Shown here: piece by piece, positions 22,691 to 33,599 of the stretch
How positions within the stretch are numbered: the first letter of the stretch is position 1
Layout: each line of letters opens with the position of its first letter
From: Diphasiastrum complanatum
Lineage: Eukaryota > Streptophyta > Lycopodiopsida > Lycopodiales > Lycopodiaceae
Assembly (NCBI GenBank): GCA_029204225.1
Contig: CM055100.1
Span: 1,216,587-1,280,586 of the forward strand
Length of the DNA: 64,000 nucleotides
Reading direction: 5' to 3'
The notes under the pieces: generated by a model
The model's input: only the letters and a program-made list of their open reading frames with translations
Database searches by the model: none
Told to the model about the DNA's origin: nothing
Program-made: the position numbers and the translations under genes

Positions 22691-23535
22691 TTCCATTCAA
22701 GACTGCTTTCACATATAGTATGATTTGACAATAAGTGTCTTGCTTTTGCACTCCCCATGGAAACTTTTGCTAGAACGTCTTGTAATTTTCCACTCATCTC
22801 AACATCTATGGTAAGACTCACATGGCCCCCATGCAATTTCATATCAGATAGAATTATCTCTAGATTTCTAATGCTAACATCTGCTCGCGATTTGGGGTGC
22901 ATGTTCCATGCGTAACAATGATACAAATATAATAATTTGTTTAATATTCATAATTCACCAGGCATTGTGCAAAAATGGACTCCTTCGAGAGGAATGTTCA
23001 ATACATGCTCCAAGATTTGTCTAGATTGTGCCTATTCGGTGCAAGACATTGGTTGCAATTCAAAATACTTTTGCTTCATCCAGATTCAAACATACAGTAT
23101 ATGCAAAAATGATTTGCATTTGCACCGAGACCACAACCAGATATGCATTTCAAGGTCTTCAAATCAGCAGCTAGGTGCCATTCTACAAAAGCTTTCTCCT
23201 TCAACACTGAGCAATTTGCCTTCAGTTGTGCATGTACTACCTTAGATATACTACATTCAAATAGCCACTTGCATACTTCATGAGACTCCTTATGAACTTC
23301 AAATGCAGCTATCCACCATATGTGATTTTCGGATTGCACACTAAATTCTTTAGAATAACATTCGCCAAAAAAATTGTTGTCATTCACAGTTCCTCAATGT
23401 GATTGTGACATGTTAAAGTTTATGCCCTTTTACGATTTCCACTTCTGAAAAATGGATATAACTTTACTTCCGCTATCTGCAAAACCAAATTTTGATTACA
23501 AAAATGAACAAAGACATATTTAGCTGAAAAGAAGC
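22691..23535 (-). mobile_element. Element X copy 4 (middle part)
   Basis: Read on the minus strand from 23,535: intron 1, then CYSKEFSVQSENHIWWIAAF, EVHKESHEVCKWLFECSISK, VEWHLAADLKTLKCISGCGL, GANANHFCIYCMFESG, then with frameshifts the MQPKSRADVSIRN-type segment, GGHVSLTIDVEMSGKLQDVL and ARHLLSNHTICESSLEWN. This copy best preserves the Asp-Leu-Lys and CxxC motifs. Its left end abuts the LTR-B end exactly; its right end abuts copy 5 in opposite orientation. Confidence 0.68.
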
Positions 23536-25140
23536 TCAATTCGCTTGAGAATCACAAAAAGGCTAGTCCACAAGTTCAAGCCAAATCCAAATCTTAAAGA
23601 GATCATGGTGTATGCATGCAACCAAGGATGTGGGAGTCGCAAGGGGTATAGAGCTTTAATGAAGTTTATGAAATAAGTTTATTAAAACGCCACTAGATAA
23701 ATACCTAGTTATAAACTTGTTGAATCTGCCAAACAAGAACGCAATTCGATTTCAGTCTCTAAATTAGGAAAGTTAAGGCATATTGATGATTCTTTTACAA
23801 TAACCGATTTTTTTTCATTAAGACAACAACATATTCTTAGATCTGGAAAAGGTCCAAGCAATGATGATCCGACATTATGAAGTTAAAACAAATGATAAGA
23901 ACATTTTTTTTAGATTTCGGTTTTCAATTGTATGCTTCTCTTCAACTAATATGTCCTTGTTCATTTTGGTTATCAAAATTCGGTTTTACAGATTGCGGAA
24001 GTAAAGTTATATTTGTTTTTAAGAAGCGAAAATTGTAAAAGGGCGTAAACTTGAACCTGTCACAATCACCTTGAGGAACCGTGAATTGCAACAGTTTGAT
24101 GAAAGTTATTCTAAAGAATTTAGTGTGCAATCCGAAAATCACATATGGTGGATAGCTACATTTGCAGTTCATAAGGAGTCTCACGAAGTATTCAAGTGGC
24201 TATTTGAAAAATGTAGTATAAGGTAATACATGCATAAAATGAATGCAAATTGTTCAGTGTTGAAGGAGAAATCTTTACTGAACCTACCTACTGATTTGAA
24301 GACCTCGAAATGCATGTCTGGTTGTGGTCTCTGTGCAAATGCAAAGCTTTTTTGCATATACTGTATGTTTGAATCTGGGTGAAGCAAAAGTATTTTGAAT
24401 TGCAACCAACGTCTTGCACCGAATAGGCACAATCTAGACAAAGCTTGGAGTCATGTGTTGAACATTCCTCTCAAAGGAGTCCGTTTTTGCACAATGCATG
24501 GTGAATTACGAATATTGGACAAATTATCATATTTGCATGGTTGTCACGCATGGAACATGCAGCCCAAATCACGAGCAAATGTTAGCATTAGAAATCAAGA
24601 GATAATTTTATCCGATATGGGATTGCGTGGTGGCCATGTGAGTCTTACCAAAGACGTTGAGATGAGTGGAAAACCACAAGATGTTCTAGCAAAAGTTTCC
24701 ATGGGGGGTGCGAAAGCAAGACACTTATTGTCAAATCATACTATACATGAAAGCAACGTTGAATGAGAGTACTGGAAAAGAATATGTCAATGCACAACAA
24801 ATATTGGCTCGGATCCTCGCATGGCAGGTACACGTGCAAGGTGTGTCAAAACAATCATTCAATTGATGATCGATGCATGGGGAGAAACACACATAACTCA
24901 GTGTGTGGCATATATGTGTGTATGGCATTTTTATCTTTTGTATTTATGTATTAATAGAAATTTAAACTAATAAAAACTTTATGTAAACAACACATCTTCT
25001 ATGCTCACGGACCTGGTTAATGAAAACCTATGGATCACTAGCTATTTGGAATACACAAAGGATGGAGAAGAGTCAATACAAGGCAAGGGCTGCAAACTTG
25101 TGCCTTCCTACTAGATTTTCAGTCAATAACAGATCACATG
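23536..25140 (+). mobile_element. Element X copy 5 (head-to-head with copy 4)
   Basis: Plus strand, from SIRLRITKRLVHKFKP- and EIMVYACNQGCGSRKGYRAL through intron 1, the IWWIATFAVHKESHEVFKWL segment, CGLCANAKLFCIYCMFES (its WHLAAD part is damaged), DKAWSHVLNIPLKGVRFCTM, HGELRILDKLSYLHGCHAWN, QPKSRANVSIRNQEIILSDM, GLRGGHVSLTKDVEMSGKPQ, DVLAKVSMGGAKARHLLSNH, and WKRICQCTTNIGSDPRMAGT. About 90 bp then appear deleted before TFIQLMIDAWGETHIT-type sequence. It ends in the ENLWITSYLEY frame. This is the longest X copy for the region between CxxC and the HITHYM motif. Confidence 0.68.
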
Positions 25141-25955
25141 TGTGAAGCCTAGGTGGAAGGGTGATATGGGAAGTGTCTTGCTAACCTCTTCTGCCTTAGT
25201 ACCATGGTTTACAGAGACCAAATTATAGTCCTGTAGCAAAAGTTATGGTCGTCGGAAGTTTGGCAATTTGTTGAGTAAAATTTTACTACAACACCCGCTA
25301 CGATTTTCGATGTGATCTGCAATGAATAATCACACGTTCAATTTTTTTTTGTTCGTCACAGCATCGCAAAACACGTCGGAATAAGGCCGACGGAATATGA
25401 TGTCCATAGTATCTGTCGCACTACAACAACCACTCGCATCGGGATACCGAACAACCATCTCGGAAGCCAGAATGTCGGCAATGATGTGGACGTCGGATTC
25501 CGATGTCCAATTCCATTGTGGTGTCGTCGACATGGATCTCGCATTCCGACATCTTTGATGACGTCGCATTCTGACTTCTATTACCAAGTTTTGTACAGAA
25601 CATTTTCTAATGACGTCCCGATGATATATGAAGGTCTTTCAGATTGTCACGTCCAAGTGATACTTGGGTGTCATTTTGAAGACGTTAAAGTTTCCAAAAC
25701 AATCAATGTAGAACTTTACAATATACCTTAATCAAATGATGTCAATGTTCAGTGTGAACTAAGCATGATATAATCTTTATTAGGTAGATAATAGTTTGCC
25801 CTGCCTAGGGTCCTATTGTAGTTAGGACAATGAAAGGCCCTCCTATACCAACCCTATTCTAGTTGTACTTTGTAACTTAGCTAAGTCTAGTTTCCTATTA
25901 TAGTCTATGAAAATAACCTACAATAGTCTATGAAAATGTGACTTGCATTTAGGCC
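25141..25955. other. No gene; palindromic ACGTCGGATTCCGATGT-type motifs at 25,370-25,580
   Basis: Open frames here overlap in all phases and look like chance products of a motif-rich stretch. ACGTCGGA, GCATTCCGACATC, ACGTCGCATTC and similar words recur six or seven times in both orientations. The same motif family is at 45,519-45,688. The remainder (25,740-25,955) has no signal that I can name. Confidence 0.4.
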
Positions 25956-25984
25956 TTAACTCTTGTGCACCTCGTGTGGTAACC

Positions 25985-26865
25985 CAAGGTAAAGGTGAAT
26001 ATACTTCTTTGTGCTATAAGGCATATAAGAATGGAATATCTCATGATGATGGGTCATATGTTGAGTAGCTCCAGAATCCAGAAACCACGAATCATCCGAA
26101 TTCACGTAGTTGTCTTTAACCATAAAAGCACCTTCGTCCATTTCGACTTCAGGAGATGCTATAACTATACTTGCTTGTTGATCAGGTTGCTTTGAGAATT
26201 CGGCATTCTTGGATATCATGGTTATTGCTCTTGCAATACCTACAAAACATCTTCGATGAATGGGATTTGATGATTGTTCTTGACCTGGAGTCTATACCTG
26301 ATTCGATGTAGACTGCTTGGAGATTTTCTGCTTCTGTCATTTCGAGCCCTTGTTGAAATATGGAGCATGAGACGAAGAGGTAGACTGAGTGTCTTGACTT
26401 CTTCGATTATCTTCTTGCAGCAACATAGTGATAACTCTGGTAAGAGTTAAATTTGAGTGTGTTGTAATGATCATCACCCAGTTCTCATATGTAGAGGGCA
26501 AGCTTGAAAGCAATGTCATAATTGTGTCTTGATTGTCTATGATTGATCCAACAGTGGCCATCTATTACAAGAGATTCTTAAACTGGTTAATATGATTCTG
26601 AAGAGAATCATTGTTTGACATCTTGAGTGTGAAGAATTTTCTTCAAAGATGTAACTTGGTAGTTACGTCTCTCACATCATATAGTGAGCTGAGGATGTCC
26701 CAAACTTCTTTCGAAGATTTAGCTTCAACTATGTGGCCAATTTGAGTATCTGATATATTAAAATAAATAAGCGTGAAAGCTTTACCATCCTTGGTTTTTT
26801 ACTTTCAGTCTTTTGTGTCGTCTCCAGACTTTACTTCTATACCTGTGACAACATCTGTAACTTTA
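25985..26865 (-). pseudogene. Copia B gag remnant, minus strand
   Basis: Gag of family B read right to left: GKAFTLIYFNISDTQIGHI-, KLHLRRKF-type sequence, TIMTLLSSLPSTYENWVMII, TRVITMLLQEDNRRSQDTQS, a damaged knuckle region, and the protease-proximal WFLDSGATQHMTHH. The N-terminal ~40 residues and the CCHC core are damaged or missing. It keeps the protease-type DSG that the copy at 19.6 kb has lost. Broken at about 25,985. Confidence 0.8.
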
Positions 26866-27051
26866 GTCTGACGACATTAAGAGAGATAATGTGCTGCACT
26901 ACAATTGGAAATCATTTCTATGATACTGAAACTGATGCTATGAATTGAAGAATATGATATAAATTTGATATCACGAAAGATATCAAGTATTAGATCTCTA
27001 ATATAATAGATCGCTCTGATATCATTGAGGTATTAGCAAATTATGAAATTT

Positions 27052-27063
27052 GCTCTGATACCA
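27052..27063 (-). other. Primer binding site of copia B, minus strand copy
   Basis: GCTCTGATACCA on the plus strand is TGGTATCAGAGC on the minus strand, next to the LTR end at 27,064. Confidence 0.85.
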
Positions 27064-27800
27064 TGTTGGAAAGAGGTGATAAGATGAGAGAAAATAATTC
27101 AACAAATTGAAGTAGGTAAACGAATTATCAAGCACATAAAAACTTCTTTTCTGTGCGTGACTATGCCTATCAATATTGAACAAAAAGTAGTGATACAAAT
27201 CACGTTCAATCTTTAGCAACTAACTTTGAAATCGTTAGCAACTAAGTGATTACATAGCCAAACAAAAAACATTGAATTAACAGACAAATAATAAGAGATT
27301 ATCAATTACAAAAGAATTACAGAGATGATGCATATGATACTGAATGCAATAAAAGATAGATTGATTCAGTAAAAGAAACAAATTAGAATGGAAATGTGCA
27401 CAAAAGAATTGCGGATCAGGCCGCATGGTCTAAGCTATCTCTTAGAAACTATAACTCTTTCTGAATTAAGCACTTCCGCTGATAAGCAATAAGCGCAATA
27501 GCAAAATCTAAAACAACTCTAAAGAACTGAGCTAGAATGCTCAAGAGTGTTCAAGATCGCAGACTTGAGAGAGAGAGCTAACTAATCAATACTTGCTAAT
27601 CTCTTGATCGCATGATTGAGATGAATACAACATAGAAATATGAGCAGCAATTTATACTAAGCAAATGCGGCAACATCCAATAGTAGGACAAGTAATTAGG
27701 TCACAATCATAATGGATAGTGAGTTGGCATTCATCCAAAGTGAACTGGCATCCACCAGTTGAATCTTCTCAAAAATTTACTTGCTAAACAGTTAGGGCAA
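27064..27800 (-). mobile_element. LTR-B, minus orientation, with a short GA tract
   Basis: Begins (plus strand) TGTTGGAAAGAGG and follows LTR-B in reverse through the region of the microsatellite, here only (GA)5 at 27,567-27,576, and the TATA region (TTTATACT at about 27,652). Similarity fades in the upstream part near 27,790, so the far end is approximate. Confidence 0.72.
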
Positions 27801-28233
27801 GACCTCCACCAAGACGACGACGCAAAAAAATAGCCCAAATTTATGGAGGAGATTAAAAAGTACCAGACTGTTGCTTCCTCGAGCTCATTTTTTGGGAATA
27901 ATAAAAAAAATGATGAACAATTTAGTCTTGGATTACGGGATCACTAGCGAGGCTGTATCTGCATTGTAGGAGACTACTGAGAATCACTCACGACAAACTT
28001 TGAAGATGCCTACTTGTGTGCCCAACATGCCAAACGAGTGACACTCATGCCATGTGATTTAATGTTGGCTATGAAAAATAGAAAAAAGTAGATTGGAAAA
28101 GGCCCTGAGCCAAAATGTACAGTGTTCATACATAATAGAAGCCCTAAGGGCCAATTTTCAGTATTCATCTAATGCACATTTCATTCACATTGCAGATTTT
28201 TATAATGCAAAATAAAGTTAAATTCTATAATCT
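27801..28233. other. No gene seen
   Basis: AT-rich sequence without convincing coding frames, RNA genes or repeats. Confidence 0.3.
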
Positions 28234-28368
28234 GATCATAGAGGAGCGCAAAAACTGACCATTTGACTTGGTCAGAAGCGCCATTTTCGCGCTCCTGCGT
28301 GATCACGGAGGAGCATGAAAACTGACCATTTGACTTGATCCAAAGTGCCATTTTTGCACTCCTCCATG
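28234..28368 (+). repeat. Tandem pair of 67-bp units, each an imperfect hairpin
   Basis: Units start at 28,234 and 28,301 (GATCATAGAGGAGC / GATCACGGAGGAGC), share ACTGACCATTTGACTTG, and each ends with the complement of its start: GGAGCGCAAAA against TTTTCGCGCTCC in unit 1, GGAGCATGAAAA against TTTTTGCACTCC in unit 2. No coding potential. Confidence 0.75.
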
Positions 28369-28507
28369 ATACTCTTTTTGTGATTATCCAAGAAGTTTAG
28401 ATTTAAATTAGCATTTATAATTTTGAAACATAATGAGCAAAAAGTGAACACCACCAATTTTGAAACACACAATCACCAATTTTGAAACACACAATTACAA
28501 ACATCTT

Positions 28508-29848
28508 TTAATCATTGAGTTTTTGGTACATAATAGCCTTCCTCTCCCTTGACAATAGAGTAGGCTTTAAAATTTCCGATGCAAGAATATGAGCATCAGA
28601 TTCTTTGGAAAATGGGCCAGTGGCCGCTCCAATTACTAGCCTAGACTCAAAGCCTGAGCTCACATCATTAACAACTGCGCTTCTTAAAACACAGTATGTT
28701 TTATTGTAACCTTTTGCTAGCTCCACCTGTGCAATATGTTTGGACAATGATTTGCACTTTAGCAGCTCTCATCTCCATTAGGGCTATACTTTTTGCTAAT
28801 GCAGTAGATGTACTGCTCCGGGAAGTGTCCAATGTAGTGCGCTAAGGAAGCATCCTTGGAGTCACTCTCTCTGGCTTTTCTCCCTCCCTTTGTTCTAGTT
28901 GTATAAGCATCGATTTCAATGGTGTCTTGTGTCCTCTTGTCGGCTTCTACAGTGTCACTCAGGTTAATGCTTCCTTGTTTCCCCTCTAGTTGAGTGAAAT
29001 TGTACTCTTGTGGCTCATGATGAATCACCTCAAGAGGGGGGCCGACGTTTCAGAGCTCTGTCAAGATCCATGCCAAATGCCATTTCGCATGTGGCGTCCT
29101 CATTTTTTCGGACACAACTTGGAATGTATTGTGTGATCATAGGTATTGGCTCCATTCTGTAATTTCATTAGAGCACTTAGGATCATCCTCTCGCAGATGG
29201 AGAATATGTTGTAGATCATGAAAAAAAATGTACTCTCTCTCATTGATGATGATCGGAGAGAGGCTCTTGATTTGCAACACTGTCTCGTTTGCCTCACTGG
29301 TTTCTGGACATGACTCAGAGAATTGCTGCAAGGAGAGTGCTCTTTCTTCTTCTTCATTTATTGGTTGCTCCTCCTCAATGTCGTTCATTTCATAGCATAG
29401 AATGGCCTCATGTGAGTCAATAGGCATTAGAACAGTTGTATGTTCAGAAAGCAAGAATACAAAGACCATATCACCTGAAATGATCTTTGAACCTATGTTC
29501 AACAAATTGTCCCTATGTTGCTCCTCAACAGTCAAAATTCTATAGTGATTTTTAGACACATTATTCAAAAAATTTATTGAGTCTAGCTACAAATGGTCTA
29601 TCACCCTTCCATATGTATGTTAGTAGGTTGTATGGATTCCATGCAATATTTGAATCAGAAACTCTTATACTATACGAAAAAATTGTTGTATTCATATAAT
29701 CCATGGCAAATAACACACTTTATGCGTTAGCTTTGGCGTTAGCTAGTGTATCTATTGTGGCACAGAAGATGGGAAAGATCCTATCTATCTGATGTTCAAA
29801 CTCTGTACCACATAGAAGTCTTGAAACCTCAATCCTAGCACTCTCCAT
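28508..29848 (-). pseudogene. Unrecognised decayed protein gene, minus strand
   Basis: An ATG at 29,848 opens MESARIEVSRLLCGTEFEHQ and the run can be followed, with stops and shifts (after ANAKANA, after NKFFE, after WSQYL, after RRPPS, after PNGDES), to QKLND and a stop at 28,508. Pieces include EEQHRDNLLNIGSKIISGDM, VFVFLLSEHTTVLMPIDSHE, EEEQPINEEEERALSLQQF, SLAHYIGHFPEQYIYCISKK and SGFESRLVIGAATGPF. Total about 440 codons, intronless as read. I recognise no domain; it lacks reverse transcriptase, integrase and transposase motifs. It diverges from the CENH3-like pseudogene with about 680 bp between the start codons. It could be a retrocopied host gene or an element-captured gene. Confidence 0.4.
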
Positions 29849-30525
29849 GACGGTGTGGAATAGTAAACCTAGTAAAACGGTGGTATAGAATTGGTAAGAA
29901 AAACAATTAAATCACATAAAGCGACTAATGCAGAAAAATTCTTGAACATAAAAAGGCAAAACTAGAGTTGTGAAAATCAGGAAGGTGTCTCATATTTATA
30001 GTTTTTTTTTTAACAATAATTTTTTTGAAATATATTTCGGAACAATGGTTTACATAAATACATACTCATATCGGTTAAGTGCGAATTTTGGCACAATGAA
30101 AGGCGTGAATTAAAAGCATACGCACATATTCAATATTTGGACATGTGGCATGTGCCTATTAGTTGACAGTTTACTCAGTTCCTGACACGTGTCAGAATCC
30201 TAATGATGATGGTCACTAATGTGTCAGAGGTCAAGGAATAATATGATGTCACTTGTCCATGCATTTACTTTTACCAATAAAGATTCAACGCGTGGATTTC
30301 AAGTTGGACTCCACACGTGTGGGATAACATGTTTTGTATATTAATTTCATTGAACCCAATCGTGACACTTTATTTTTTTAGTATTTGCATATCTGATTAG
30401 TGCGCACCTGTAGACATCCATAAGGTACCTATTTACTATTTGTGCATAAGTCCAATATCCATTTCATACACTTTAAATTTTTTAGCTTCATCACCATTTT
30501 TTTGAGCCTTTCTCAGATCCTTGTT
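29849..30525. other. Intergenic region between two divergent decayed genes
   Basis: No coding frame. It is AT-rich with T runs at 30,001-30,011 and contains CACACGTG at about 30,332. If either neighbour was copied with its promoter, it would lie here; no TATA or start site can be assigned with confidence. Confidence 0.3.
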
Positions 30526-30897
30526 ATGGTTAGAGCAAAGCAAACAACCAGGACTGACCAGCATCCCAATCTAGCTCAAGGTGAAGTTTTGAGCCTCAGG
30601 TCGCCCGGTACTGGTAGGAGAACATCGATGAGAAGAAGCCATTGGTTGAGAGAGATAAAAAAGTATCAAAGGTCAACGAAGCTTATGATTCCAAAGGCTC
30701 TATTCTATCGTTTGGTATGTGAAATCATCAAAGAGTATCTGGGCAAGTACAATCGTTTTACAGTTTCAACTATTATGGTCCTTCAATAAGCGTATGAAGA
30801 TTTTCAAGCTCAATTTTTTAAGGATATCTTCTTGCTTGCCATCCATGCAAAGCGTGTCACCATCATGCCCAAAGATTTCAACTTTTATCTAGATTAA
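30526..30897 (+). pseudogene. CENH3-like histone H3 variant pseudogene, copy 2
   Basis: 124 codons from ATG 30,526 to TAA 30,895-30,897, with one in-frame stop (TAA at 30,787 where H3 proteins have a Glu after ..LQ). It starts MVRAKQTTRTDQ (compare ARTKQTAR), has a diverged tail (LSLRSPGTGRRTSMRRSH), then the histone fold: WLREIKKYQRST (alpha-N), LMIPKALFYRLVCEII (alpha-1), a loop 1 with one residue more than canonical H3 (KEYLGKYNRF), alpha-2 to QFFKDIFL, and AIHAKRVTIMPKDF. The longer loop 1 and diverged tail are hallmarks of centromeric H3. No introns are seen, and plant CENH3 genes normally have several, so a retrocopy is likely. A C-terminal paralogue lies at 15,634-15,714. Confidence 0.72.
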
Positions 30898-31009
30898 GAG
30901 ATAGAAGTTCTGGTCTTCACATGGGTGAGGCCTCTACGACTCGTCCACTTCCAATGGATAGAACAAACCTTCCCACATGGACGACTCGCAAGCAAGCAAA
31001 ACCAAGTGA

Positions 31010-31618
31010 TGCCAAGGCCCCGAGGAATTCACGAGGAAGGGAATACGTAGTAAAAGGGCAAAGAAACATAATATTAATAATAATGAAACTCTTAAATCTG
31101 ATAACGGGTCAAGTATAGATGCAGAGGAACGCCCTCCTTCCTCTTCACAAGATCAGAAGATCAAGGATGTAGTCAAGTTTCTTGAAGAAACTGACATAAA
31201 ATATGACAATATTAAAGAATTTGACCCAAGTGATAATCGATCCGCATTTGTAGAAGAGACCGAATGTGCTATGTATGAATCAAATGAAATTCCTTCTTGG
31301 TCATTTTTTTATTTACCTAAACATTACATAGATAATGATAGTTATCTCACTGTACCTAACTTAAGCGATTTTTTTTATTATCATAAAGATGAAGTGTTAT
31401 GTATTTTAGCCAAAACATTAGGTGAGTTTTCTGACATTCTTGATTTTAAGTATGATGACATTGTTCCTAGAGTGGATGATGAGATCGATGATGATACACT
31501 TTGTCCAGAAGAGTGTTTGCAACAGTCTTTGTCGAAGACCCATGAGCATCAAAAAAATATTCCCTCAGAGGGTGAGTTCATTGCTTTCCAGATTCAAGAT
31601 ATCAAGCCATCCGGTTGA
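31010..31618 (+). pseudogene. ORF downstream of the CENH3-like pseudogene, copy 2
   Basis: An open frame of about 200 codons from 31,010 to the stop at 31,618: QGPEEFTRKGIRSKRAKKHN, INNNETLKSDNGSSIDAEER, then an acidic stretch (DVVKFLEETDIKYDNIKEFD, PSWSFFYLPKHYIDNDSYL, SDILDFKYDDIVPRVDDEID) ending FQIQDIKPSG. The frame is cut by a TGA at 31,007; the paralogue at 15.34-15.59 kb shows that reading originally continued upstream (LPTWTTR../LLTWRTC..). No domain recognised. The basic N-part and acidic C-part suggest a chromatin or regulatory protein, but that is inference. Since it lies immediately after the histone in both copies, the two were duplicated as one unit. Confidence 0.45.
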
Positions 31619-32420
31619 GATTATATCTGCCAGCCATCCAGTCGAGACTGTTTGCAAGGTATCCAGTTAGTGTGCAGTCTCTGAGGTAGGAGCTTGAGTG
31701 TGTAGTCACTGGAGGAATGAATGAATGACTGGTGGTGTGTGGATGGATTGAAGCCATCGGATGCTTAGTTTGTTGTTTGTACCAAAAGATGAGCAAAGAA
31801 ACTGGGTAGGAAGCTATTGTATGAGTGAAGGAGGCATGTGGAGTGAAGGATATTGGTGTTTTGTTGTATTGCTTGCAGGATTTTGGAGAGTGTTTGCAGG
31901 TCTGAAGGTTGGCGCAGGTCATTTTAGAGCATGGGAAATTTTTTTTTTTGGTTGTTTGCATAGGTCATTGTTGTGTGGAGGTCTTGTGTGCAGATCTACA
32001 GGCTTTCTGATGGTTTGTAGGTCGTGTGCAGGTTTCAGGTGGTGTGGAGGTGTCGTACAAGGGATGTGTGGGTCGTTTGGAGGTCATTTGCAGAATATGG
32101 AGGACGTTGGCAGGTTGTCTTCAGGTGGCATGATGTCTGGAGTTGCTTGCTTATTCTATTGGGTGTTGTAGGTCACAGGTGTAGGTTATGTGTAGGTTGT
32201 CTACAGCTATTGTGGGCTGAGGAGCTCGTGTTTTAGTAAAAGGATAAGGATCACAGAACAAGAACATTGTAGAGAGTATATTCCAAGGTGTAGAGGATGA
32301 CAGATCTAGATAGGTAGATCGTTTGTTGATTTCTTTGAGAGCAACGTTGCAACTGTAAGAGGTTTATGATGTGTGTGAGGTCAAGTAGCAACGGGGCCAA
32401 ATGTAGGCAGATCCTCTGCT
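31619..32420 (+). repeat. G/T-rich degenerate repeat block
   Basis: GCAGGT, GGAGGTC and TTTGCAGGTC words recur about every 20-30 bp between 31,870 and 32,110. The frames through it are products of this composition. Similar G/T-rich sequence lies at 14,400-14,640 in an LTR-like block, so this may be the U5 part of an unidentified LTR. Confidence 0.35.
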
Positions 32421-33599
32421 TAGGAGGATCTATTTACTATTTTTTTGTTCTTCTTACTTCTTTTTCTGCCTGTCAGCGGGCTCTTGCTTAAGTTATTCTT
32501 TCATGTTTAAAGCCCAAAATCAGACAGAAGGGACAAATCTATGTTGTAGTAATGTCCTGCCTGTCAGAGGACACCAAGGAATGTATGCCTGTCAGGTCAC
32601 TCTTGAACTAATACATGCATAAACAACCACTCATACATGCCAAAATGTTCAACCAGAAAATCAGTGTGCAGATTTGTTGAACAAACAATGAAATCCTACT
32701 TAATGCTACTATGAAAATGGACAGATCTTACACACTAAAACTACTCCACACATGCATTAATCTACAAACTAAAAACAAAAACTAAATGGATAGCTTCTTG
32801 AAATCTGAAAACTAAACTAACATACACATTACCACTGCAAGAAACAAAGCAAGAAACTAAACTAATTAAAATAAACAGCATTTTAGAAGTCCAAGAATTA
32901 AGAAACACTCATTTCTTGATTCTTGGACACCCCAAGAACATCAACAACTGGAATGTCTAGGATAAGCAAGATCTACACCACAAATCCAGCCTATTTAGTT
33001 CACCTGCATGCTAATTCCTATATTAATCCACAAGAAAACAAGAAATCTAATCCACAACTATAGTCCACAACCACACACAAATGAAATGAAAGGGCAAGAT
33101 CATTAATGCATTACTCAAGAAACAATAATGATCAAGGAGCTCAAGAAATGCATCAAAACTCATGAATGATCTTTTCATTTCAACATGGAGTTGATACATA
33201 TACAAAAGTTTCCCTTCTACAAAGGGGGAGTCTCTTAAATAAGCAAGAGAGCTCCTTAGGTGGCAACCCAATGGCACTTCCACATTACACAAATTACAAG
33301 TGGAATTATGCTTTCCACTAGATGTCACCATCAAAAGCTGTCTCACTCTACTTTTCTAATAGGAGCCGTCTTGCATTTATTACTTTGCCTAGAAATACTA
33401 CTTCTTACATGGTCATTCCATCTTTCGGGATTCACCATGAGGCTTACACATTTCTCTAGTAGTATTAACTAGTATTCCTCGGCTCTCAGTCTTCTTGCAT
33501 CTCGTCTTCTCAAAGACCTCCTCGGTTTAAGGTGAGAGGTGCTCTTGGGTAGCTCTGGTCGAGTATCTTGGGGATTCGTCAGAATCAGCCAACAGAAAA
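32421..33599. other. No gene seen
   Basis: No credible coding frame. TGCCTGTCAG occurs three times between 32,466 and 32,597. The region 32,600-33,100 is A-rich and 33,230-33,600 has mixed composition. It may be internal sequence of a non-coding LTR element, but no LTR pair could be recognised. Confidence 0.3.

Noticed and set aside
25330-25731. Four overlapping ORFs around the ACGTCGG motif cluster
   Set aside because: Open on both strands and in several frames, no family resemblance, and explained by the palindromic motif composition.
28234-28368. Repeated hairpins as a CRISPR-like array
   Set aside because: Only two units, no spacers, and a plant nuclear context.
30526-30897. A canonical replication-type histone H3 gene
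   Set aside because: The tail is not that of H3, loop 1 is one residue longer, and an in-frame stop lies after the LQ of alpha-2.
31602-32236. Overlapping ORFs in the G/T-rich block
   Set aside because: Their residues (Val, Cys, Gly, Trp on one strand; His, Thr, Pro on the other) follow from the repeated GGTC/GCAGGT words, and several frames are open at once.
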